NCBI RefSeq assembly: GCF_030014915.1
Contig: NZ_JAGIXS010000002.1
Location: 62,001-126,000, forward strand
Length of the DNA stretch: 64,000 nucleotides
Direction of reading: 5' to 3'
Source: Pelomonas sp. V22
GTDB lineage: Bacteria > Pseudomonadota > Gammaproteobacteria > Burkholderiales > Burkholderiaceae_C
Made by a program: the position numbers and the translations under genes. Under the pieces are notes generated by a model, which was not told the origin of the DNA, did no database searches, and was given only the letters and a program-made list of their open reading frames with translations. This document shows positions 45,816 through 51,893 of this stretch, piece by piece; within the stretch, counting starts at the first letter, position 1, and each line of letters starts with the position of its first letter.

Positions 45816-45979
45816 GCGGTGTCTTCCTCGTGGTCGATTGGTTGAACACTGAACAGGCCCGACACACCGTCGCGGCCCTTCTGGCAAAGGCGCTCGACCG
45901 GTTGGCCGGCGCCGTGGAGGTAGTTGGAGCAGGTGTCGCGCTTGAGGCACCAGCCGCCCATGCAGGCCTGCGGGGTCAT
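45764..45979 (-). CDS. Small Cys-cluster protein
   Basis: The 71-residue product starts MTPQACMGGWCLKRDTCSNYL and has a later Cys (ERLCQKGRDG), so it probably binds one metal. The C-M-G-G-W-C-x-x-R-x-x-C pattern is common in small Burkholderiales phage proteins. Its start overlaps the helicase-loader stop by 4 bases, while its end overlaps the next gene by 52. Confidence 0.6.
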   Translation of the reverse strand: MTPQACMGGWCLKRDTCSNYLHGAGQPVERLCQKGRDGVSGLFSVQPIDHEEDTACTSPTARTAVPASVQP

Positions 45980-46833
45980 GCTTGCTCCCGCCTTGCCTGC
46001 GGCCGGTAGCTCTCCCAGTCGAAGACCACCATGCGACTCGTCTCGATCAACCGGTCATAGACCCGCTCGCCGACGTACTTGCGCAAGCCGTCCTTGCCCT
46101 GGTTCGTGAGCAGGATGGTCGGCCGCATCTCGGCATAGCGCCGGTCCAGGATCTCGAACAGGATGGTCTGCTCGCTGTCGGTGCCGTACTGGACGCCCAC
46201 CTCGTCGATCATCAGCAGGTCGATCTCGCGGCCGAACTTGTTCAGCACGCGCCGCTCGCTGGAGTCGGAATCGCTGCGCCAGGTTTCCCGCACTGCACGG
46301 ATCAGCCCCATGCAGCTCGTGTACTGGACCCAGCGCCGGCTGTGGTTGTCGATCAGGTGCAGGGCGATGGCCGCCGCAAGGTGCGACTTGCCAGTGCCCG
46401 GAAGGCCGGAGAACACCAGGCCGCGACCGGTCTTGAGGTTGTTGTCGAAGTCCTCGGCGTAGTCGCGCGCCACGGTCAGCGCGCGCTGCTTCTCGGGCGT
46501 GTCTGCGGTGAAGGCATCGAACGTGCGGGAGCGGAATCGAAGCGGGATGGCGGCCTGGCCAATGGCGTCCTCGCGAATGTCGGCGGCGCGGCGGGCTTCA
46601 GCGGCGGCGGCCTCGGCGCGCTCCCGCTCGACCTTCTCGGCGGCGCAGACCGGGCAGCCGGACCAAAACTCCCGCTTGAACATGGCGATCCGATGGCCGC
46701 TTTCCTCGAAGGATCCATGCTCTGCGCAATCACTGGATCGCGTTCCGAGCTCGAATCTCTCCAGCCTCGCGCGCAGAGGCTGCGCCGTGGCCGGAACATC
46801 GGCCGAGTCATCAGGCAAAAGATCCGTCATCAC
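45976..46833 (-). CDS. DnaC-like helicase loader, AAA+ ATPase
   Basis: The 285-residue product has an N-terminal Cys/His cluster (CAEHGSFEES, CPVCAAEK) and an AAA+ domain with Walker A GLPGTGKSH near residue 145 and Walker B LLMIDEVG. Sensor and Arg-finger segments follow (TILLTNQGKDGLRKYVGERVYDRL). Such proteins load the host DnaB helicase at the phage origin. It follows the initiator gene with a short overlap, a lambda O/P-like pair. Confidence 0.9.
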   Translation of the reverse strand: MMTDLLPDDSADVPATAQPLRARLERFELGTRSSDCAEHGSFEESGHRIAMFKREFWSGCPVCAAEKVERERAEAAAAEARRAADIREDAIGQAAIPLRFRSRTFDAFTADTPEKQRALTVARDYAEDFDNNLKTGRGLVFSGLPGTGKSHLAAAIALHLIDNHSRRWVQYTSCMGLIRAVRETWRSDSDSSERRVLNKFGREIDLLMIDEVGVQYGTDSEQTILFEILDRRYAEMRPTILLTNQGKDGLRKYVGERVYDRLIETSRMVVFDWESYRPQARREQA

Positions 46834-47587
46834 TCACCCCTTTTCGATAGTCGATTTCCTTGAAGCCGCCATGTGCGCCGTTGGGGCCGATCGGGCTGGC
46901 TCGTTCATGCGGCTTGAGCCATTCGGCCTGCAGCCCCTGAGAGCCGCGAGCGCACCAGACACGGAGGAAGGCCTCCAACGTCATCCCAGCCTTGACCGCC
47001 TCGCTGCGGGCGGAGTCGACAACGGTCGCCGTGACCGGGGCGCTCTTTGCCTTGCGGAGTTGCAGCCAGTCGGCCCAGACCTGCGGGTCAACGTCATCAG
47101 GGGCCGGGTACGCTGGCGAAGGTGGCGAGCGCTTGCGCTTGCCTTCTTCTGAACGAAGTGAAGAAGAGTTATCTCTACCTCTACCTCTAGGTACGCTTTT
47201 GGTAACGGTGTCAGCGTTACCGTCACCGTTACCTTTCGCGTTACTTTTGTGTTCAGCAACCCGTTTTGCCGTCTGAGCGCGGTTTTTCGCCGTGTCGCCG
47301 TTGTGTTCACCGAACCTGGAGAGAGAAATCCCATCCGATGTGATCTCAAGCCAGCCGACATTTGCTACCGCTTGAACGAATCCGGTAACGCCGATCACAC
47401 GATCCAGTAACGCCGGGGTAACGCCCGCAGCGTTACCGTCAACCGTGTGCTGATCGAACCAGCGCCAGAGCCGGAACAGCTTCGCAAAGGCAAGGTCTGG
47501 GTCATCCCAGCCCATCGCAGCCGTGATCGCCAGCATGTGCGGCTTGTCCGGCGTGGAGCATTCGATCTTGAGCCAGGGACCAGCCAT
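46811..47587 (-). CDS. Replication initiator (lambda O-like role) containing the origin
   Basis: The 258-residue product has an N-terminal winged-helix-like domain (MAGPWLKIECSTPDKPHML; LAFAKLFRLWRWFDQHTVDGNAAGVTPALLDRVIGVTGF), common in phage replisome organisers. A low-complexity Ser/Gly/Asn/Lys linker (KGNGDGNADTVTKS) comes next, and then a C-terminal helical domain likely to contact the loader. The linker and preceding codons contain eight GTAACG/CGTTAC elements that may be the origin. Placement ahead of the DnaC-like gene supports the role. Confidence 0.78.
   Translation of the reverse strand: MAGPWLKIECSTPDKPHMLAITAAMGWDDPDLAFAKLFRLWRWFDQHTVDGNAAGVTPALLDRVIGVTGFVQAVANVGWLEITSDGISLSRFGEHNGDTAKNRAQTAKRVAEHKSNAKGNGDGNADTVTKSVPRGRGRDNSSSLRSEEGKRKRSPPSPAYPAPDDVDPQVWADWLQLRKAKSAPVTATVVDSARSEAVKAGMTLEAFLRVWCARGSQGLQAEWLKPHERASPIGPNGAHGGFKEIDYRKGVSDDGSFA
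47202..47436. other. Candidate phage replication origin: eight GTAACG/CGTTAC iterons
   Basis: GTAACG or its complement CGTTAC occurs at 47202, 47215, 47227, 47239, 47385, 47407, 47418 and 47431. The two clusters are spaced mostly 11-13 bp, about one helical turn. They are inside the initiator gene, as lambda ori lies inside O. The stretch between the clusters is locally richer in T. Binding by the initiator is inferred. Confidence 0.65.
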
Positions 47588-47967
47588 CAGGCAGCCCTCA
47601 GGGACGGGCGCTGCTCCAGCGACTCAATCCGTTGCGCCATGGCTACCAACGCACGGGTGCCCTCAATGAACTGGCGGCGCAGTTCGTCGGCCTCATCGCG
47701 CGGCTCGATAGGCGTCGGCTCGGCGTAACTCAGCGTGTGGGCCACGAAATGAGCGTAGGCATGACAGCCCTTCTCGCGCGCCAGCTTGGCTAGCAGCAGT
47801 ACCTGGTCGGGCGTCATCCTCTCGGCCTTGCCCTCGTTCAGGCAGTTCAGCAGGTGGCGCTGGGCTGCTTCCATCGTCTTCTCGGGCCATATGCGATTGC
47901 CGACAGCCTTCGAACCTCCGGCCGCCTTGACGCACTCGATCAGGCAGTCGTTCAGGGTTTCAAACAT
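47587..47967 (-). CDS. CII-like phage regulatory protein
   Basis: The 126-residue product starts MFETLNDCLIECVKAAGGSKAVGNRIWPEKTMEAAQRHLLNCLN. It has a helix-turn-helix-like region and the segment RMTPDQVLLLAKLAREKGCHAYAHFVA, matching the phage regulatory CII family. Such proteins tune the lysis-lysogeny choice. GGGGAG precedes the ATG, and repeated TCCGAAC motifs lie just upstream. Confidence 0.78.
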   Translation of the reverse strand: MFETLNDCLIECVKAAGGSKAVGNRIWPEKTMEAAQRHLLNCLNEGKAERMTPDQVLLLAKLAREKGCHAYAHFVAHTLSYAEPTPIEPRDEADELRRQFIEGTRALVAMAQRIESLEQRPSLRAA

Positions 47968-47982
47968 AGGCGATCTCCCCTA

Positions 47983-48009
47983 CTCCGAAAAGTTCGGAAC
48001 CGTTCGGAG
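47983..48009 (-). promoter_or_regulatory. Repeated TCCGAA motif upstream of the CII-like gene
   Basis: On the minus strand TCCGAAC occurs twice 10 bp apart, followed by TTCGGAG, giving an inverted repeat CTCCGAA...TTCGGAG. It lies 16-42 bases ahead of the CII-like start. It could be an operator or activator site for one of the phage regulators. Confidence 0.45.
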
Positions 48010-48221
48010 TGACACGATTCAGGCAAAAAAAGAGACTGGCGACATGCAAGCCAATCAATCGCAGAAGAAAAGCCCCCGAGCCGTGGCCCGAGGGGAAACC
48101 ACCAGCCTGACCGCCCATGAGGTGGAAGCGACCGCTGCTGGCTGGTGGAAGGTGATGGGGCGCGCGCCCTTCCCTGGTTATGCTGGAAGCCCCTACAGCA
48201 ACCAGCCCAAGGAGGGCGCGC

Positions 48222-48650
48222 ATGGCAATCGAAATCACAGCAGCGATCTCGACCTTCAAAGCGGCGCTTGGAATAGCGCAGGTAGCGCTAGCGGCGCGAG
48301 ACGAGGCAAAGGTGAAGGAGGCTCTGCAGGACATGTCAGAGCGCCTTTTCAGCTTGTCCCAGGCCGCTCTCGCCATGGCCGAGAAGAACATGGCGCTGCA
48401 GGCGGCGCTGACAGAGGCCAGTGCCAACCATGCCGAGGTGGAAGCGAAGCTCGCCGAGCGAGGAAGCTATGAACTTGCGGAAGCGTCCAGCGGTGTCTTT
48501 GCCTACAAGTCTCTGGATTCGTCCAAGGCGCTCCACTACCTGTGCCAGCCCTGCTATGACAACGGAATCAAGTCTGTCTTGCGTAAAGACGCGCACCATG
48601 ACGGCGTTGTGTTTTGGACTTGTCCGGCCGAAGGGCGGCACGGTTTCTGA
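48222..48650 (+). CDS. Divergently placed accessory gene between cro and cII
   Basis: The 142-residue product starts MAIEITAAISTFKAALGIAQVALAARDEAKVKEAL. The long N-terminal helix has coiled-coil character to about residue 85 (alternating Ala/Glu/Lys), and a C-terminal zinc-ribbon-like part follows (YLCQPCYDNGIKSVL, then WTCPAEG). AAGGAGGG lies just ahead of the ATG. It is transcribed against the leftward early transcript, so it may be expressed in the lysogen. The 254-base gap upstream of it should hold its promoter. Function unknown. Confidence 0.7.
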   Translation: MAIEITAAISTFKAALGIAQVALAARDEAKVKEALQDMSERLFSLSQAALAMAEKNMALQAALTEASANHAEVEAKLAERGSYELAEASSGVFAYKSLDSSKALHYLCQPCYDNGIKSVLRKDAHHDGVVFWTCPAEGRHGF

Positions 48651-48666
48651 CTGGCGGCGCGTCATC

Positions 48667-48918
48667 TCAAGCCGCCCTCGCCTCGGCCAGTTCCGGCGCC
48701 GGAAGATCGGGCCAGATCAGCCAGTAGTCATCGGGGCGGAGGTCTTGGCGAGTGACTTGGCCGGCTGTGGCGCGTTCGATGGCCATGCAACGCTCGACCG
48801 GGACCGCCTTCAGGCCGGACGCCCATTGAGACACCATGACGGGATGCACGCCGACAGCGCGCGCAAGGGCGGCAGCAGCCCCACGGTCGGCTTGTTCAAG
48901 GTAAGTGCGTAGGTCCAT
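48667..48918 (-). CDS. Cro-like / YdaS-family regulator
   Basis: The 83-residue product starts MDLRTYLEQADRGAAAALARAVGVHPVMVSQWASGLKAVPVERCMAIERATAGQVTRQDL. This is the standard YdaS/Cro helix-turn-helix with the ending RPDDYW. It is transcribed leftward from the operator region shared with the repressor, as lambda cro. The TAATAT -10 candidate lies only 7 bases ahead of the ATG, which hints at a leaderless or nearly leaderless message. Confidence 0.88.
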   Translation of the reverse strand: MDLRTYLEQADRGAAAALARAVGVHPVMVSQWASGLKAVPVERCMAIERATAGQVTRQDLRPDDYWLIWPDLPAPELAEARAA

Positions 48919-48925
48919 GAGCCGC

Positions 48926-48989
48926 ATATTAGCCCATGGCTTTCATTAATGCTAGCCCCCGGCCAATTCCCGGAATTAGCCAGCGGCTA
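48926..48989. promoter_or_regulatory. Three repressor operators between cro and the repressor gene (OR analogue)
   Basis: Three 13-bp sites of the form TAGCC-N3-GGCTA occur. TAGCCCATGGCTT is at 48930-48942, TAGCCCCCGGCCA at 48953-48965, and TAGCCAGCGGCTA at 48977-48989; the last is a perfect inverted repeat. Centres are 23 and 24 bp apart, like lambda OR1-OR3. A minus-strand -10 candidate TAATAT (48931-48926) for cro overlaps the first site; its -35 is poor. Confidence 0.8.
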
Positions 48990-49002
48990 TCCAATCCCGA
49001 CC

Positions 49003-49764
49003 ATGTCTCTTTTGCCCGTTAGAGCGATCCGCCATGCGAATTTGCTAGCGTTGATCCATTACGCGGGGAGCATCCAGAAGCTGGCGGATGCCCTCAACAA
49101 GTCGCACTCCCAGCTGAGCCAGTTGCGCAACCAAGTCGTTCATAGCACCAGCGGCAAGCCTCGAACCATCGGTGACGACCTGGCACGCGAAATCGAAGAG
49201 AAGCTACAGCTCCCAGGCGGGTGGATGGACAACTCCCACGCTTCAGAGGCATTCCAGCTGTGGAACATGCATGAGCGCGGAGATGACAACCTGCGCCCAC
49301 CGGAGGAGGCCGAACTCGTATCGACATTCGCGATCCCAAAGGCCCTGAAAGCGGCACTGAGCGGGAACGTCCATCAATCGCACGAAACCATCCCCCCAAT
49401 TGGGGGCGGGGCTCATCAAGTGAGCCAGGGTGGCTTCACAGTTCCTCCCCTAAAGACCAGGGAGGAAGTCTTGTCAGGACGAAATCTTGGAGAGCTGTTC
49501 ACGTACACCGTGACAGACGACGCGACGCGCGACACATACCCGCGAGGCCTTCAAATCATCTTTCGCACTACGGGCCAGCCGAAGATTGGCAAGGCGGTAC
49601 TGGTGGCCCACGGTGACCAGGTGCATGTTCGCATCTACGGTCAGGGAAAGTCGGCTGGCGAGTGGACGGCCAATGCAGAGGCGCCCGGCTATTTCAACTT
49701 CAACAGTGAAGACGGTGCGGTGATCAAGGGCCACTACAAAGGCCAGATCGAACCGGACGATTAA
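49003..49764 (+). CDS. Prophage repressor (CI-like)
   Basis: The 253-residue product begins MSLLPVRAIRHANLLALIHYAGSIQKLADALNKSHSQLSQLRNQ, with an HTH in the GSIQKLADALNKSHSQLSQL segment. The C-terminal domain (ELFTYTVTDDATRDTYPRGLQIIFRTTGQPKIGKAVLVAHGDQVHVRIYGQ) resembles the LexA/S24 fold, but no Ser stands where GDSM is expected. The start at 49003 has no clear ribosome site and lies right after the operators, so a leaderless message is possible. It represses the two early promoters through the 13-bp sites (inferred). Confidence 0.85.
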   Translation: MSLLPVRAIRHANLLALIHYAGSIQKLADALNKSHSQLSQLRNQVVHSTSGKPRTIGDDLAREIEEKLQLPGGWMDNSHASEAFQLWNMHERGDDNLRPPEEAELVSTFAIPKALKAALSGNVHQSHETIPPIGGGAHQVSQGGFTVPPLKTREEVLSGRNLGELFTYTVTDDATRDTYPRGLQIIFRTTGQPKIGKAVLVAHGDQVHVRIYGQGKSAGEWTANAEAPGYFNFNSEDGAVIKGHYKGQIEPDD

Positions 49765-49782
49765 TCAACGCCAGGGAGGCGC

Positions 49783-50157
49783 ATGAAAAAGAGAGCGATT
49801 GCGATTTCATTGACCGCATTGGTCGCCGCGCCAGCGATTGCGGCGCTCTACGTCAAGTTAGCACTTGTTGCGCCTATGCAGGCGCGGCTAGTTGAACAGC
49901 TTAAGGATCCTGCCTCTGCACAGTTCAGGAACGTTAAGTTCGTTGGCACTTGGATTCCATGGCAGGACGCAATGCTCTGCGGAGAAGTCAACGCGAAGAA
50001 TTCTATGGGTGGCTACGTAGGGTTTAAACGATTTGAAGTGTCGCAGTCTGGGGCGGAGATCGTCCCAGATGTGATGAACGGCCTCTATGACGAAGGCAAG
50101 TTGAAGTTCTGCGACTTCAGCAACCTTCCAGTCCCATGGTGGTATGCGAGGTGGTGA
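49783..50157 (+). CDS. Secreted or membrane-anchored accessory protein behind the repressor
   Basis: The 124-residue product has an N-terminal hydrophobic signal or anchor (MKKRAIAISLTALVAAPAIAAL). A globular part contains LKDPASAQFRNVKFVG and LCGEVNAKNSMGGYVGFKRF, a motif set seen in many small envelope proteins of unknown function. Two Cys could pair (MLCGEV, KFCDF). GGAGG precedes the start. Base composition is visibly lower in G+C than the flanking phage genes. Likely expressed with the repressor in the lysogen. Confidence 0.75.
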   Translation: MKKRAIAISLTALVAAPAIAALYVKLALVAPMQARLVEQLKDPASAQFRNVKFVGTWIPWQDAMLCGEVNAKNSMGGYVGFKRFEVSQSGAEIVPDVMNGLYDEGKLKFCDFSNLPVPWWYARW

Positions 50158-50897
50158 CGGGAAAGGCGCGCGGCGCCAAGCCAACTCGGCGAGCAATCTG
50201 GAAGTGGTCTGGGCTATACCAGCTTGACGCAGTAGGAGAGTCTTTCAACTACGAGGCACTGAACAGCTTCGAGTGGCCCAAAGGGTTTGATGGCGCAGTT
50301 GTCCTGTGCGCCGCGCAGCTTGTTCATCAGCCGGAAAATGAGCACGACGGGAACGCCGTCGCCATCTTCATAGATGACCTTCACGTAGGCCACCTGTCGC
50401 GCATGGATGCCGTCGCGTATCACCAGCGTGTGCAAGCGTTGGGATTGAGTAACCGGACGACATGGGCAAACTGCTTAATTAGCGGAAGCCACTTAGAAGA
50501 CGAGCAGCGAAGGTTCTCGGTTCAGCTTGACATGGACTTTGAGTCTGATGTGCTCTTTGATGCTGGGTTGGCACACGATCAACGGCTGATTTTGCCCAAG
50601 CTGACGCCAGTTTTCATTCGAAGCAATGGATATGGATTCGCGGCGGTGAGCTGGCTCCCACTAAGCGCCGTCAATACGTGTCGGCCGGGAGATCGCCTCA
50701 AAGTTTGGCGAAAGCCTGACTCAGATGAACTGTTTCTGTTCGCGCCAGGCACGATTGGAAGCATGGGGCGCATCTTGATGGTGACAGACGATCTTTTGAA
50801 GGCCTATGGATTCAATGACGCGAGCGACTTCGTACCTATCGTCTACTCGGCAGGCCTGCGCGACCTGACGATCTTCTTCAAGTTGCCTCAGCTGTAG
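50136..50897 (+). CDS. HIRAN-domain protein expressed with the repressor
   Basis: The 253-residue product has a HIRAN-type domain near residues 30-95: VGESFNYEALNSFEWPKGF, VHQPENEHDGNAVAIFIDDLHVGHLSRMDA. HIRAN domains bind DNA ends or stalled forks in helicases such as HLTF, and occur alone in phages. The rest (YGFAAVSWLPLSAVNTCRPGDRLKVWRK) is unassigned. The start overlaps the previous gene by 22 bases, and a terminator follows. Low G+C like its neighbour. Could act in superinfection exclusion or DNA protection; unproven. Confidence 0.72.
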   Translation: MVVCEVVTGKARGAKPTRRAIWKWSGLYQLDAVGESFNYEALNSFEWPKGFDGAVVLCAAQLVHQPENEHDGNAVAIFIDDLHVGHLSRMDAVAYHQRVQALGLSNRTTWANCLISGSHLEDEQRRFSVQLDMDFESDVLFDAGLAHDQRLILPKLTPVFIRSNGYGFAAVSWLPLSAVNTCRPGDRLKVWRKPDSDELFLFAPGTIGSMGRILMVTDDLLKAYGFNDASDFVPIVYSAGLRDLTIFFKLPQL

Positions 50898-50918
50898 CCG
50901 ACACGCTAGACAAACATC

Positions 50919-50943
50919 AAGCCCGCCGCGTGCGGGCTTTTGC
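50919..50943 (+). terminator. Intrinsic terminator after the repressor operon
   Basis: AAGCCCGC-CGCGT-GCGGGCTT (50919-50939) is followed by TTGCAATTTTGC on the plus strand. It closes the repressor/accessory operon and insulates the rightward early promoter beginning 20 bases later. Confidence 0.85.
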
Positions 50944-50960
50944 AATTTTGCAAGAAATGT

Positions 50961-51002
50961 TAGCCCCAGGCTCTTGACTGTTGAAAGCCATTGGCTAATA
51001 CT
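50961..51002 (+). promoter_or_regulatory. Rightward early promoter with two repressor operators (OL/PL analogue)
   Basis: A TTGACT -35 (50974-50979) and TAATAC or AATACT -10 (50996-51002) are 16-17 bp apart. Two 13-bp sites match the cro-side operators: TAGCCCCAGGCTC at 50961-50973 and AAGCCATTGGCTA at 50985-50997. Centres are 24 bp apart, and the second covers the -10. This explains repression of the int/xis/recombination operon in the lysogen. Confidence 0.85.
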
Positions 51003-51035
51003 GCACTCCAACGCAACGAAGCGCAGGAGTGAACG

Positions 51036-51305
51036 ATGGAGATCAAGAAGCAGCGGATGCCACTCGGCAAAGCCTCGGTAGAGGTGGAGTTTGAAGTGGT
51101 CGATGGCCAGGCCACGGTCCTGTTCGTCTGCATCAATGGCATGTGGATCAACGCAGGCGAGTTCATCGACTCCTTCGTGGTCGATGGCTGGAATGAACTG
51201 CTGACCAGCCAGGCGCGCGAGCAGGATCGCGAAGACGCTCTCCGCGCCGCCCGTGCAAAGGGTGCGATTGGTGCGGCTCAGCATCGGATGGCGGTGGCGG
51301 CATGA
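51036..51305 (+). CDS. First gene of the rightward early operon, unknown function
   Basis: The 89-residue product starts MEIKKQRMPLGKASVEVEFEVVDGQATVLFVCINGMWINAGEF. It looks like a small alpha+beta protein with a charged helical tail (REQDREDALRAARAKG). AGGAG precedes the ATG and the mRNA start would be about 27 bases upstream. First-in-operon phage genes often act on host functions; here no motif supports a specific role. Confidence 0.7.
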   Translation: MEIKKQRMPLGKASVEVEFEVVDGQATVLFVCINGMWINAGEFIDSFVVDGWNELLTSQAREQDREDALRAARAKGAIGAAQHRMAVAA

Positions 51306-51499
51306 ACTCCACCATCGTGATCTGGCTGCTACTGAGCCTGCCGGCCGCACCTGAGAAGGTGAAGCTGAACGGCCAGTTCGAGAGCCGCGAAGCCTGCAAC
51401 GACGAGCAGCTGAACAAGCACTTCGAACAGCCCAAGGTCGAGCACCGGTGCGTTCCGCTTCGGGTGTTTGTGCCGGTGAAGAAGGGGCCGCAGCAATGA
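51302..51499 (+). CDS. Small protein with hydrophobic N-terminus
   Basis: The 65-residue product starts MNSTIVIWLLLSLPAAPEKVKLNGQF, a possible weak signal peptide, with Cys in EACNDEQ and HRCVPL that could pair. It overlaps both neighbours by 4 bases. Function unknown. Confidence 0.65.
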   Translation: MNSTIVIWLLLSLPAAPEKVKLNGQFESREACNDEQLNKHFEQPKVEHRCVPLRVFVPVKKGPQQ

Positions 51500-51774
51500 G
51501 CCTGATCCTGTCCGATATGGATCGCATCGGCCACGCCGGCATGGACGACTGCGCCGGCTTGGAGCCGGCCTGCACCGCCGATGCCTGCGACCAGGGTCGC
51601 AAGCCCTGCCCTTGTCCAGAGGCCTGCCGCGTGGCGCCCCGCGAGCGCCGGGGAAACCCCTCGCGCCTCATGCAGGCCCTGCTGGACCCCTACGAGCGCG
51701 CCGCGCTGACGGCCGGCCTCGCCCTGCTGGGCTGGGTGTTGCTGATCGCATTCGGCTCCTGGGGGTCGGCATGA
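51496..51774 (+). CDS. Cys-rich small membrane protein
   Basis: The 92-residue product starts MSLILSDMDRIGHAGMDDCAGLEPACTADACDQGRKPCPCPEACR. Six or more Cys sit in the N-terminal half, followed by one transmembrane helix (LTAGLALLGWVLLIAFGSW). The start at 51496 overlaps the preceding stop by 4 bases. Role unknown; a cytosolic or periplasmic metal-binding domain tethered to the membrane is possible. Confidence 0.65.
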   Translation: MSLILSDMDRIGHAGMDDCAGLEPACTADACDQGRKPCPCPEACRVAPRERRGNPSRLMQALLDPYERAALTAGLALLGWVLLIAFGSWGSA

Positions 51775-51881
51775 GCCTCGACGAAACCTCCCAGCAAGCC
51801 CTCTCCCGCCTCACCGCAGGCGGAGCCCTGGGCGTCCTTTCCCTTGCGCTGCTGATCGTGGCGGCGCGGTTTCTGAACTGA
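51771..51881 (+). CDS. Very small membrane protein (36 residues)
   Basis: MSLDETSQQALSRLTAGGAL is followed by a single hydrophobic helix (LGVLSLALLIVAARFLN). It overlaps the previous stop by 4 bases and precedes the ATPase gene directly. Too short for a standard gene-size cut-off, but the operon overlap and a clear membrane helix support it. Confidence 0.6.
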   Translation: MSLDETSQQALSRLTAGGALGVLSLALLIVAARFLN

Positions 51882-51893
51882 TTGGAGATCACC

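Noticed and set aside
48071-48110. GC-rich segment AGCCCCCGAGCCGTGGCCCGAGGGG as a terminator
   Set aside because: The arms do not pair continuously on either strand; only short GCC/GGC and CCCC/GGGG pairs form.
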